Notes: generated by a model from the letters alone, not told the origin. 64,000 bases of DNA from Rhynchospora pubera (GCA_028095005.1 CM051462.1:85013846-85077845); one strand, 5' to 3'; counted from the stretch's first letter, positions 36,001 through 47,416 are shown. Translations and numbers: made by a program.

Positions 36001-37266
36001 GAAGACTTTGAGGGGTCCCTCGAGGGGCATTTCCGATTGTGGTGCTAGTCTTTTCTCTCTCTAAAAGGTTGGAGAAGAGGCGATTCTGAAGATTAGTACT
36101 CGGCCTAATTTTAATGCCCTTACCTATAGTGGTATGTGATGAGCACTATTCACTGTATTCAAGTTGTATATTTACTTCGTTGGGCATAAATTAATGCAAA
36201 GTTTTTTTAAAAAAAAATTGTTCTTGGAAATAGTTCAAACATAGATCGATTTTCTCTATATAGAAGTCTCCGTTCTGCTGTCAATTTTGCAAAACTTCAG
36301 TTACTGTGAGGAAAGAGGATGTTAATATATTGTGCACAATTTGCTCAATTATACACCATTACTCAAAACATCAAGAAATAGAAGAAAATTGGAATAACGT
36401 TTTACCTTGCTTCCAAGAGCAACAGCACTTGTTGATAAGGAGAGGCGATTCTCTCTTTTCAGTTCGTGTGAGAGAAGAATTGGTAAAGAAGAGGAATCTC
36501 AGGGGCTAAGAAGAAAGAGTTCTTGATTCTTCGAATAATTTCTCTCCTTTCAACAGAGAGGAATGCGAGAGAGGGTAGGCCATGGAAATTGGAGCACGAT
36601 CGCGATACGGAGGAGAAGACGAGGGCTTGCACGCCGAAGGCTTCCCTCGATTTTGTATTTTTCTAGCACGTAAATGTCTTTTTTTCTGTTTCTGAGAGAT
36701 AAATGGAGCGGTAAAGATCGGACCGTTTATTTTGATCGGACGGTCAACGGCTAGAGATGGGCAGAGTGCCCATCTTAATGAGATGGGCAGAGGATACGAC
36801 TCCGAGTAGAGCCATCCGATGGCTAAGAATGATTTCTCATTTAATTTAATAGAACTTGATCTGAATGGGTCGAACAAACATAGAGTTTTGTCTCAAGAAT
36901 TGTACCATTAAAAATCCAAAAAAGTAAATAGAAAGATAGAGAAAATGGAATTTATCTGGGTACCTAAATTTTGACGGAGAAAAACAACAAAACTTTAGAA
37001 TTCGGACAAAAGACATGAAAATTGACAAATATTAGATTTGATCATTTGGGTTCTTTGCATGCGCCACACTGGTATCCATCTATGGCGTAGAATAGACGAA
37101 GGGACAAAAGATAGAGCGTAAAGGAGGAAGAAGAAGGGCAATTTAGTCAATACAAAAGTATATTTTTAAAATCCAGTATATTTGTGGCAAATATCTAAAT
37201 AAAATGGATTTAAAGTGGCATTTTTCTAATTTTACAATTTTAGAGTGGCATAAATCTAATTTTCCC
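33077..37266. mobile_element. Outer Mutator-like element with about 140-bp terminal inverted repeats
   Basis: The left terminus (33077 to about 33235) matches the reverse complement of the right terminus (about 37125-37266): AATTTATGCCACTC or GATTTATGCCACTC, ATTGTAAAATTA, AATCCATTTTATT, ATATTTGCCACAAATATAC, GTATTGACTAA, GCCCTTCTTC. A target duplication was not found. Without the inner element (33441-36803) it would be about 820 bp, the size of a Mutator-like MITE. Confidence 0.7.
33441..36803. mobile_element. Inner Mutator-like element with 10-bp target duplication
   Basis: The ends are GGAATCGTATCC and the inverted GGATACGACTCC. The target duplication GAGTAGAGCC is perfect (33431-33440, 36804-36813). 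Terminal repeats run about 85 bp and share CTCTGCCCATCTCATTAAG, then ATGGGCACTCTGCCC and GTCCGATC. The interior has a C/T-rich leader-like block (33550-33740) and no recognised gene. A T run with AGGAAAATAGTGCACTACTT at about 34965, and TACTAGTACCAAC text after it, resembles LINE tails elsewhere in the window. Confidence 0.85.
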
Positions 37267-37275
37267 TAATAAAGG

Positions 37276-37789
37276 TCATAAGTAAACAAAGAAACAAGTT
37301 ATAAATTATACGTTATTGATGAGGCTTGGCTTGATCTATTTCTTCTATTAGGTTTGTTGCCGTAGGAGCAGCCCGTGAGCTTACTTTTGGACCGAATTTG
37401 AATTTGTCGATGAAAAAAACAAAATAAATTGATTACTGTCATTTATAATTTATAATTTTGTGATCGTTGGTCATCACTTAAACAAAGTGATCACATAAAA
37501 TTGACAAAATGAATATACTTGTAAACTTAATTTCAAAATGTAGTTTCATCGTTTACTTTTTGTAAGATAAAAAAAATATAGTGATTAGTGCATGCATTTA
37601 ATTTCGACAAAAAATATTCACAGTACGAAAAATTGGGAGAGGAGGATTTATGAAAGGCAAAAAAATGAGGACTTAAAACTAAGAAATAGATGCTACTCTT
37701 TTGAAAGTAAAAATCGGGGAGGGGAGAGCACGTGCGCAACACGTGCAATTCCGCGTGTGCCCAACACGTGCTAAGGAAAGATGCCACTT
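37276..37789. other. Intergenic between the Mutator-like nest and the hAT element
   Basis: No gene is recognised. ACACGTGC is repeated (37739 and 37764). Confidence 0.4.
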
Positions 37790-37797
37790 GGTAGCAA

Positions 37798-40700
37798 TAG
37801 TGAAAGGCAAAAGGGCCGGGCCGGATTTCAAAGGACCGGACTTAACGGGTTTCGTATAAGGGCCGGACCGGATCGGATTTGAGAAAGGGCTTAAGAAGGA
37901 CCGGATCAAACGGGTTTCTTTTTAAATCGGAAGTCCGGCCCTTTGAAAACCCGGCCCTTCGAAGTCCTTGATCTTTCAAAGGGCTGGGCTCAAGGACCTA
38001 AAGGACTCAAAGGATTCCATATGACAATCGCTTTAAAATATTTAAGAATTAAGGATAATTTTTATTTTTTAAACATTATTATTGCAATTAAATTATACTT
38101 TCAATTTTTCCCTCCTCCTTAAACTCCGGGCTTGGGACCGGCTATGTTGTAATGACATAGGCGGAGTTAAAAAATTGGTTTTTTGGTTAGTATATCAATC
38201 AAAAAATAAAATAAATAAAAATTAAGAACGTTTAAAATTATTTAACATAAAAAGTGAGAAATATGTACGTACCTTTTTCTTTTTTTTAAATTGACTCCAT
38301 CGTTGAAAATCTAGAAATAAAACATAACTGTATTTTGGTTAGTACTAGATTAAAATAAAATAATTAAATTAAGTTATGTGTGAGAATATTACCTTCGATT
38401 AAAATATTCACATAGAATATTGCGAATAATTCCACCAATTTTCTGGTTCTGGTGCTTCAAAATCACTTCCATCATCACTAGTGCCTTCTGTATCCAATCC
38501 AGAAGTTGCATTTTCTTCTTCAGTAGCATACATTTTTTACTTATCTTGTTGTCTATATTCAGCATCACACCAGTCTTTTAGGCATACAAGCGCCTCAAAC
38601 ATCTTATTTCCCAATTTATTGCGTCTATCAGTGAGCACCCTGTTGCATGCGCTGAAGCACGACTCTGATGGTACTGTGGATACAGGAATGGCTAGTATAT
38701 CCCGAGCTATGCATGAAATGGTCGGCCAAACCTTTTCATGTGCCTCCCAGTAAGTTAAAAGGTCAAAGTTTAGACTGTCAGCCTCTTCTGTTGAGATTGG
38801 ATAACCCTCGTATTTCTTGAATTCATCATTTACTCTTTCGCTAGATGATGATCCAACCTCATTGGGTCGACGTCGGTGGATGGCCCGTAGAAGGCTACTC
38901 ATGCCGCCTTGTCCTTGGGGTTCAGAAGCTCGAGAAGTAGATGTAATTGAGGAGTTGTGTTGCTCTGCATATATAGCAAACAACCTTTCTACTTTATCTC
39001 TAACATGACGTTCTTCATCGAAGGATGGTAACCCCATATTTGCATTGAAAGTTGCGATCATAGCAGCCGTCATTGACACCTTATATCGGGGATCCAACAC
39101 ACTTCCAACTATTGCCAATGTCGGTATCTCTTCCCAATATTTTAAAAATTTTCCCCGCATTTGGGTCACTACTTCTGATAATATGGGGTGGTTTTCAAAT
39201 GACCCTATGTTGTTATGATACCAATCAGAAATCATTACTAGCTGTACTAGCAAAGAGGATGAGGTGGGAGTATATGTGCATGACAGTCTTACCGTGGCCT
39301 CAAAAAACTTGGACAAAAAGGGTACCAAACGGTTTAAAATGTCCCATTCATAATCCTTTAATAAGTACTTTTGACCCTCATAAGTTGATTCCAATATACT
39401 TTCTATAGGACGTTTATGACCCATAGTACTTTTAAGGAGACGGTATGTTGAGTTCCATCTGGTCTCAGTATCCCATGGTATTTTTATTTTCCTAAAACCC
39501 ATATGGTCACATTTCTCCCTGAATTCTTATTTTTTTTTGCCATGAGAATCAATATAGTTCAACCCATGCTTGTACTTGATAATTATTTCTTTCAATGCCG
39601 GAACATTAGTACCAGCAATAACAACTAAATTTAGTATATGGCATGCACATTTTTGGTGAAACAATTCACCATTCATGATCGGTGAAAGAGCTGTTTTAAA
39701 GAAGGGTATGGAGGCATTATTGTTACTTGCATTGTCAAAAGAAATTGAGATGACTCTATCTTTGATATGAAATTCTTTGAAAAGATCCAAGAGATGATTA
39801 TAAATGGCCTCAGCCGTATGGGGAAATGGTAAAACCCGAACAGACAATATTCTTTTTTGTAACATCCATTTTTCATCTATCCAGTGTGTCGTCAAACAAG
39901 AGTACGATAAACCGTGTTCCCCAGCTGTCCAAACATCAGATGTGACAGCCATCTTATTTTTAGATTTTTTAAAGAACTCTTGTAAATGAATCAAACGTTC
40001 TTTATACTGCTTTAGTATCTCACGTCGTACTCTTTTGTAAGAAATTTTTTTATAATATGGTTGAAGAGCATGTTTAATCATGTCTTCTAATTTTCGACAT
40101 TCTCCGAAGTTGAGAGGTTTTTCAGCATGAGCAATATACCTAGACATCCATTCTAGACCTTTTTTGGGATTGTAACTATAAAAGCCTAAACCATCTGGGT
40201 TAAGTTGGGTCTGTGCATTAGTCGGTACTCTTTCAGGTTCTTTACCCTCATGTTCATATTTTTTGGCATGCCTCTTAATATGACTAGAACCATTTGCAGT
40301 ACTATAAGACAAGATGCTTCCACAATTTTTGACTAAGCAAATAGCCCGAATACAAAATCCATTATTGTCTTTTATTATTTGGTAGTATCTCCACCATGAA
40401 GCTTTATATTCTGGTACTCTAGGCCTTTTTATTTTTTTCCCTAAATGTGGGAAACATAATAATAGTATAAATACTTGAACATTAATCTCACATAAATTTA
40501 ATTATATTAATATTAAAATAGAAATAGAAAAGTTATAAAAAATAATTATAATACCTCTTAAATTAGGTTCAGTTCCTTCATGTTCAATCGTTGGAGGGGT
40601 TTCATCATTTGGTGCAGTCGGTGTGTTTCCTGGAACTTGCTGAGAATTCATTTGAGGTGTGACCTGAGTCAACACGCTAGGTGAAGCATTAGGCCGAGAC

Positions 40701-41516
40701 ATGGGATTTGTGGATGGTGGAATTTGGTTTGGGCAATGAGAAGAGACTCCATCGCCAGATGCATGAAAGAGATCCATTGTTTTCTTATTCCAATAGCTAT
40801 AGTTTAATTTAAACTTTAGAAAAACAAATGTGACTAGTTTTCAAACAGAAATTTCAGCTAACAATGATAGAGATTGAGAGATCGTGAGTTGGATGAAAAT
40901 GAAAGATATATGTACGGGAGTATATATAGACTTATAAAGTAACCGATATATGTTGGTCTTGGTGAATTTTGGAATCTGATGAAATCTAAAAAAGATAGAA
41001 AATGAAAAATGTACGGAGTAACATCAAGATAACACTGACATGGTATAATATCTGATAAAATCTAATATTCTATGGAGTAGGAAGATACTGTCAGTCTGTC
41101 ACCATATATATCGAGCGTTAACTTTATGTGCACAACTTTCGTACTCATATGAATTTAGAAACTGCAAAAAAGATACAAACGAAATCAAAGGATACTACAG
41201 GTGGCAATCAAAGGATACTCATGCTCAAAGTATACTTATACGAAATCAAACATTTAATATTTATTCCATTTTTAATTGATGTAACTTATTCCACCGGCCC
41301 TTCCAAATAAAACGGACCGGACCGGGCCGGACCAGGTACTTTGGTATCCGTCCCATCGAAATCCGTCTTCGTCAAAAATTAAATCCGGCCCTTTCAAAGA
41401 CCGGCCCTTTTAAGTCCTAGCCCGTTATAAATCCTTTAAAGGGCCGGTCCGGTCCGGGTTGTCACATGGTCTTCCGAAGGACGGGCCAAGGGCCAAGGAC
41501 ATTTGGCATATCACTA
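37798..41516 (-). mobile_element. Complete hAT element with degenerate transposase
   Basis: The ends are TAGTGA and TCACTA, flanked by the perfect 8-bp duplication GGTAGCAA (37790-37797, 41517-41524). Subterminal blocks at both ends (37812-38000, 41290-41490) are dense in GGGCCGG, CCGGCCC and GGACCGG motifs. A two-exon transposase gene is read on the minus strand. Length 3719 bp. Confidence 0.93.
38537..40777 (-). pseudogene. hAT transposase with in-frame stop
   Basis: Exon 1 (40777-40555) encodes a Pro/Ser/Thr-rich N-terminus. A GT-AG intron (40554-40441) joins in phase 1 to exon 2 (40440-38537). Exon 2 starts with a BED-type zinc finger (WWRYYQII, then CIRAICLVKNC and HIKRHAKK). The catalytic core follows: TSDVWTAGEHGLSYSCLTTH, then ISFDNASNNN and CACHILNLVV. 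A TAA at 39529-39527 then interrupts the frame. The same frame continues directly into EFREKCDHMGFRKIKIPWD, TRWNSTY and the C-terminal hATC dimerisation region (PVSTVPSESCFSACNRVLTD, MFEALVCLKDW). Apart from this stop the gene is full length (about 708 codons). It would cut and rejoin its own termini if functional. The frame also stays open for 42 acidic codons after the terminal TAA. Confidence 0.9.
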
Positions 41517-41524
41517 GGTAGCAA

Positions 41525-42595
41525 CAACAATGCCACCAAAATTCGCATCTACAAAGTTAAATTTTTGCAAATACAACATGGGAAAGTATCATTTTACTGT
41601 CCGATGAAGTTATTCTATTCTTTTGGCGACACAAAGTTGTTCTTTCCGGAGAACAAAATTTTGACAAATGACACCATTTTATCATTTTTATGGCTTGCAA
41701 TCATGTAATAAGTTGATTCTTGCTGTCTTGTTATTAGTCAGATAACATAAAAATGTTATGCAAATAATTTAACGCCTGACATCTTATTTTATTTTTTTAT
41801 TTTGGAAGAATTTTATAAGCACACTGTCAATTAGAATTAGGCACGCTAATGTATTGAAATAAAAGTTAAAACGAGTAATGAAAAAACAGCAGTAAATATT
41901 TTTGCGGAAAGATCCTTCTAATGGTACAGATTGAAAACCATGAGCAACATAAACTATTTATTTTTCTTGAAGCCGTCAAAATTTCGTTTTGTAGGCCCAA
42001 TTAAACTGTGGTTTAAAGAAGAACTTTCTGGGCCCAGACCAGGTCTATACCGACACTCTCTGCATTATTTTCTCTATAATTTTAGTCTAGCGGGTCTCTA
42101 CCATACTTATTTTGACCCGGTTCAATTTCATTTACTGAAAGAATGCACATCTAAATTGAAAACCCACCTCCTCTCTGGTGCCGACTCTACGACGATTCCA
42201 ACTGCATACCACACGCTTCACCCTTGGCCCAGAATATTCCCCTATCTCTGATCTGCATCGTCGGATATCAAAATCCAACGGCTGAGATCACTAATTAGCG
42301 AATCAGTTCCAAAACCCTAGGAGAAGCATTGATTCAAGCATCCGCCTCCGTTGTAAGTAAACTCAGTGGAGGAACCATTCCATTTTATTCGACTATTCCT
42401 CTCCGCGTTTGAGTCAAGCGGAGAGGAAAAGAAACGAAGAAGAAAACATGTCTTTCTCTCTCCAAATCAACCAACGGGTTCTGTTCACTTCGAAAAATTC
42501 CAAAAAGAATACCGATTTTTTACATTTCAATTGTAATGTTCACTCAAAAAGTTGAAACCTTCCCTTGTCGCCTTCTCCTTCTTTTCTTCTACTAC
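41525..42595. other. Intergenic upstream of the carrier gene
   Basis: No gene is recognised. From about 42160 the sequence becomes more GC-rich, as expected near a promoter. Confidence 0.4.
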
Positions 42596-42848
42596 TATAA
42601 ATACTCTCTGTTCGCGTCTCTCGTCTCTCATCAAATCTAAAGACAGTAAAATCTTTTAATAGTGTCCTAGCATATGTCACAGAGAAGCCAAGTCCCACAT
42701 TCCGCTTGTATCTCCTTGTATCTCCACTCACATCTCAAGGTCTCTAGTGAGATCTCCATTTGGTAGAATTCAATTTGATCTATCTCTGTTTCATAGAAGA
42801 AATCATTGTTTTTGGTAACTCCTTTTAGTTTGATCCAAGAAAACAGAG
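42596..42848 (+). promoter_or_regulatory. Core promoter and 5' leader of the mitochondrial carrier gene
   Basis: TATAAATA at 42596-42603 is followed by a C/T-rich stretch (CTCTCTGTTCGCGTCTCTCG) where transcription probably starts. This leaves a leader of about 215 bp before the ATG at 42849. Upstream, CCAACGG and C/T-rich tracts are seen. Confidence 0.6.
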
Positions 42849-43826
42849 ATGGGTCTGAAGGGATTTGTAGAAGGCGGCATTGCCTCGGTAATTGCCGGCT
42901 GTTCCACACATCCTCTTGATCTGATCAAGGTGAGAATGCAACTCCAAGGAGAAACCATTGCGCCTCCTAACCCGGCTTTTCGGCCGGCGCTCTCCTTCCA
43001 TAGTGGTGCCACCATGGCATTGCCCCACCACCACTTCCAGCCGCCTCCTCCTGTTCGTAAACCCGGCCCAATAGCAGTCGGAGCCCAAATTCTTCGCTCA
43101 GAGGGGCCTCTCGGCCTCTTCTCTGGTGTCTCTGCTACTGTCCTCCGTCAAACGCTTTACTCCACCACACGAATGGGTTTGTATGATTTCTTAAAGAAGA
43201 AATGGTCAGCTGATGGTAATGGCACCTCTCTCCCGGTACAACTCAAAATTGCTGCTGGGTTCATTTCAGGCGGCATTGGTGCTGCCGTTGGAAACCCTGC
43301 TGATGTGGCAATGGTCAGAATGCAGGCTGATGGTCGGCTCCCGATAGCTGAGCGCCGTAATTACAAAAGTGTCGGTGATGCCATAACCCGCATGGTACGC
43401 CATGAAGGAATTCAGAGCCTCTGGACAGGATCATCTCTGACGATCAACCGTGCCATGATTGTGACAGCATCACAGCTCGCAACATACGACCAGGCAAAGG
43501 AAGCAATACTGGGCTGGAGGGGGAAGGAGGCTGATGGACTCGGGACCCATGTGGCAGCTAGTTTTACCGCCGGGTTGGTGGCAGCAGCTGCATCAAACCC
43601 GGTGGACGTTGTGAAGACGAGGGTTATGAACATGAAAGTGGAATGTGGGAAGCCGCCGCCATATGCCGGTGCCATGGACTGTTTGGTGAAGACTGTGAGT
43701 AAGGAGGGGGTGATGTCGCTGTATAAAGGATTTATACCGACAGTCACACGGCAGGGGCCGTTCACGGTTGTACTGTTTGTGACACTAGAGCAAGTGAAGA
43801 AGGTGTTCGCCGGAGTTGATTTTTAG
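42849..43826 (+). CDS. Mitochondrial dicarboxylate-type carrier (DIC/UCP4-6 group), intronless
   Basis: A single exon encodes 325 residues. Three tandem carrier repeats carry the signature P-x-[DE]-x-x-[KR]: PLDLIKVR at residues 22-29, PADVAMVR at 150-157 and PVDVVKTR at 251-258. The N-terminus GLKGFVEGGIASVIAGCSTH is characteristic of the plant dicarboxylate carriers first named uncoupling proteins 4-6, which exchange malate, succinate, oxaloacetate, phosphate and sulfate across the inner mitochondrial membrane. A Pro/His-rich loop (about residues 36-72) after the first helix is also usual for this subgroup. Arabidopsis members are likewise intronless. The second signature has Ala-Met where most carriers have a basic residue, as in this subgroup. 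No defects are seen. The symbol is left blank because orthology among the three plant DIC genes cannot be settled here. Confidence 0.93.
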   Translation: MGLKGFVEGGIASVIAGCSTHPLDLIKVRMQLQGETIAPPNPAFRPALSFHSGATMALPHHHFQPPPPVRKPGPIAVGAQILRSEGPLGLFSGVSATVLRQTLYSTTRMGLYDFLKKKWSADGNGTSLPVQLKIAAGFISGGIGAAVGNPADVAMVRMQADGRLPIAERRNYKSVGDAITRMVRHEGIQSLWTGSSLTINRAMIVTASQLATYDQAKEAILGWRGKEADGLGTHVAASFTAGLVAAAASNPVDVVKTRVMNMKVECGKPPPYAGAMDCLVKTVSKEGVMSLYKGFIPTVTRQGPFTVVLFVTLEQVKKVFAGVDF

Positions 43827-44218
43827 AAAAGGGTTTCATCATTTCTTGACTGTGCATGGCGAAGTTGGTTGATTTTTCATGAGCAGTTCAATGTTAGATG
43901 GCATCTATGGCTTATTGGTTACATTGTGTTTTTTTTCTTTTTTTTTTGTTATGGGTTAATTTTTTGTTTCGGGGTTAACTAGAGATTAATTTGGGTTCAC
44001 TTGAGATTTTCTCTGGTAGAATTTGAGAAGATGATACTGATGAAATTTAAATTTACAATGCCAATGTGGGAATGTATCCTTTTTTTTATCTGCTATCTGC
44101 AGGTTCAGAGAACAAACAATTTTGTTTGTGACAAAGAATTTTGTTTAAGACTCAAAGGATGAAATACAGAAATTTTATTCATAGTGGTTGTCATCACTCA
44201 TCAATGTCATAGCCCAAC
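43827..44218. other. 3' flank of the carrier gene
   Basis: T-rich 3' untranslated and flanking DNA. A hAT MITE begins right after. Confidence 0.5.
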
Positions 44219-44507
44219 TAGATCTGTCAATATTAACGTTCCACTTTGAGTTCCGTTCTGTTCTGTCCAAACGGAACGTTAAAGGAAAGAGAAATCAATT
44301 TCGTTTTCAAAAATGAAACGGAAATGGAATTGAAATTTGTAAACGTTACCGAAACGAAAAACGAAAATCGGTTGAAATCAATAGTAAATGAAAGACGGAA
44401 CGTCAAACAAAATAGAAACGAAACAACAATTTTCGTTCCGTTATTGAAACGGAACAGAAAACGAAAACAAGTTGTTCCGTGAACTGTTTCAACGTTTGAC
44501 GGGCCTA
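44219..44507. mobile_element. hAT-type MITE with CGTTCCG/AAACGGAA arrays
   Basis: The ends are TAGATCTGTCAA and the inverted TTTGACGGGCCTA. Flanks are AGCCCAAC (44211-44218) and AGCCTAAC (44508-44515), seven of eight matching. The interior is made of GTTCCGTT, AAACGGAA and GAAACGAAA motifs. It is 289 bp and noncoding, closest in style to the MITE at 10802. Confidence 0.85.
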
Positions 44508-45415
44508 AGCCTAACTATGATGTCCATCAGTTTTTTTAAGCAATTTATCACCTCCCATAATAAGGTCTAAGATAATAGTCATGACAGTACAATCATGAGA
44601 TCTTACACGAGTTTTATTTTTCTTTTATTTATGAAATGAATCGAAATGTTATATTGCAAACATTAATTTTTCTTGTAATTATTTTAACAAGCAAAAAGAG
44701 CAACAAAGATTAATTTACAGCGGCATGCTCTCATTTGTGATATTGATGAAGATAATTTGTATACATGGCATTGTGATGCAGTTCTGTTTTTGAAAAGAGA
44801 TATATCGGAACCAACATTTTATGATATTTTTTTTCCCTTTTGACCGACTCAATGGTTATCAAAATTACCCAAAAAATAACACCAAATTCCTTAATTTTAA
44901 TGCAAAATTAATAATTATTAGCTTCCTAGTGTGTCAACTGTTAACTTTTCCAATTTTTAGACAAATGATCAGTTATGTTTCAAACCGATCAAATTTCATA
45001 CACTACTTATTTTAATTATAAAGAACACATTTAAGATATTATAAAGAACACATTTCGACTAAGTAATGCAGTTAGCATTTTAACTTTTCAACATTTCAAA
45101 GAGGGATAAAACTTAATAAAGCAAAAGTCTCACAATTGTGATTATAGATTTTAGTGGCACACAACGGTGGGTGTGGTGTGTAGAAGTGTTTTAGATGCGT
45201 CACTACTCACTAGGTTTAAATACATTAGAAATTTAAGGCTCGATCATACATACATTGTGTTTGATCGTTCCTTTTTAGTAGATCTAGATCATTAGTACCT
45301 TTAAGCCTACATTAATATACTAGTAATATCTTCTTCTATTAAAATACTCTCAAACTAGCAACCAGCAGTTAAAACAACATCATTAAAAACACTGCTTAGG
45401 CAACATCGTTTTTAT
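44508..45415. other. AT-rich intergenic
   Basis: Nothing recognised apart from a short direct duplication (ATAAAGAACACATTT, near 45019 and 45041). Confidence 0.4.
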
Positions 45416-45454
45416 TTTTTTAAGACAATACTAGATAGTGGCTATCTAGTTAAA
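45416..45454 (-). mobile_element. Ultra-short retroposon tail, 39 bp
   Basis: A T run, then AGACAATACTAGATAGTGG and CTATCTAGT, is flanked by the 14-bp duplication AACATCGTTTTTAT (45402-45415, 45455-45468). Its 3' end is the same as that of the 20610 copy. CTAGATAG and CTATCTAG form a perfect 8-bp stem with a 3-nt loop next to the A tail. Confidence 0.72.
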
Positions 45455-45999
45455 AACATCGTTTTTATCTCCAAATGCAATTTTGAATTTTAAATGGCAA
45501 ATTTCATCCTACTATTAAATTTTGTGCACAGAAAAATAGAATCTGTTCAAATTTTCTTCATGTATTTATATACCATCAAATTTATTGATTGAAACATTTG
45601 GATTTAGGAAGTTGATAGCAAGCATGACAGGTCAATTAAAATCGTTTCTCTTTTTTTGTTTTTAAATGTGTTGCTTATTGATTAAGTTGTACATTCATTC
45701 AAGTCAGCACAACATTTTATTTTTTAATTCGATTATTCAATCTGGAACTAAGATTTGATAAATCAAATCAACTCGTTTCAGTAATTACACACAACAATTT
45801 AATGACTAAGGTAATTTGTCATTTAACAAAAAAAAATTTGTTCCTATAAATGTAATTGTTGTACTAAACGTCTCTAGGTTTGTCGATTGCAAAACAATAT
45901 CATTTGGCATTTAACAATCTTCTTTGAGTTTTATAGGAAGAAGATACAATTTATGAGGACTTGGATAATAGCTTTAAGAAAGATCAAGATCAAGTCATT

Positions 46000-47416
46000 A
46001 GAGAGCTTGTAGGCTAGTTTAGACTAGGATAGAAGGTATACTTTGGTCCTTGTTTATCCTTAAAATGGTCTAGATAGCGAAAAGCTCAATAAACCAGCAA
46101 AATCCTGTTTTCTGTGACCTAGCGTCGTACAACGCTATATAGAGTTACACAACGCTAGAACAGCTAAATTCATACTTTTGTGAATCAACGTTGCACAACG
46201 CTATATAGAGTTAGGCAACGCTGAGTCACAACGTTGTACAACGCTCGGTAGAGTTGTACAACGCTGCAGCTAAAAAACTTGGAAAATTTCCTGAGTACCA
46301 TCGTGCAACGCCATATAGCGTTACACAACGCCACAAAAATCCCAAGTTAGCTGGCTGTTCAGACAGCGCTCTGTTAACGTTAGCCAACGTCTTTCAGCGT
46401 TGGGTAACGTTAGCGTTGTGTGACGGTATATAGAGTTGTACAACGCTCTGTTGAATCTGTCAGAGTTGTTCCTTTTATCTCTCTGTTAGCGTTGTGTAAC
46501 GCCATTCAGTGGCAAGCAACGCTCTGACTATTTCCAACGGAATTGTCGGAGTTTTTCCTTTGGTTTTACACTCCTACGTTGTGCGACGGCAAATAGCGTT
46601 GCACAACGCTCTGACAGACCAACGGCTATATTAAAGAGCCGTTAGAATTTACAACGGTCATATTCCAGCGTTGTATAACGCTATTCAGCGTTGTACAACG
46701 CTGTGGCCTGTTTTTGCTGGGAAACTGCTCATTTCGAGCCCTATATATATCCACCCCTTGTTCTCTCTCCAAATAGAGAGAAAACGAGTAAGGGTGGCTT
46801 CACTTTGCAAAATTAGACCAGAATTGAGCCTTTGAGCAAATTGAGCCTTTGAGCATAGGGATACTCTCCCACTTGAGCTTTTCATAGCTAGACCATCTTG
46901 AGAGATTTAGTAGCCTCAAACACCACCGCCCCGACGTTGTCGCTAGGTGTAGGTTGGAATAGGTTGAGAGCTCTTCTCCTTTGAGGCCGTTGTGCCATTC
47001 GAGTTAGGCCGATCCGCCTCGAGTGTCCTTGTGACGAGGTGATTCGGTTCGAAGTTGTAGTCTCGTTCTTGTTGGAATTGAACGGAGCGCGCCCTTGTGT
47101 GGTAGCGAAACTCCCGGAGACGTACGACTAAGGCTAGCATTTCCTAGCGGGTCGGAACTCCGTAATCACATCGCGTGTTCAATTTCTCTCTCTCTTTCTC
47201 TCTTTATTATCTTGCTATACTTGAATTGCTTGTGTGCTTGCTTGTATTGGGTACCAATTGAATTGTGTTAGTGTAGTTCATACCAAACCGGTCCAAAACC
47301 CCAATCGCTTCCGCTAAATCTTGGTTAAACCTTTCTTGAATTGTGAATTGTTTGTGCTTTGATTATTTTTGTTAGAACAAGTTTGAATTGAACCAAATAT
47401 TGACCATACCGGTTTA
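46000..47416 (+). mobile_element. LTR-like block, possibly Sirevirus (Copia)
   Basis: The block has retroviral-type promoter architecture: an array of short palindromes (46121-46702), a TATA box TATATATA at 46742-46749, a C/T-rich leader, and a T/G-rich 3' part with CGCTTCCGCTAAATCTTGG near 47306. Palindrome arrays upstream of the TATA box and a CTTCCGCT phrase near the 3' end are known from Sirevirus LTRs. The left border (about 46000) is uncertain. The right side is cut by the macro-repeat at 47417. No coding sequence is present. Confidence 0.45.
46121..46702. repeat. Array of GCGTTGTACAACGC-type palindromes
   Basis: About 17 half-sites of the form ACAACGC(T/C) or its complement occur in 580 bp, often paired into near-perfect palindromes (AGCGTCGTACAACGCT at 46121; GCGTTGTACAACGCT at 46688) or spaced by CTATATAGAGT. 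The block sits immediately upstream of the TATA box. Confidence 0.85.
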
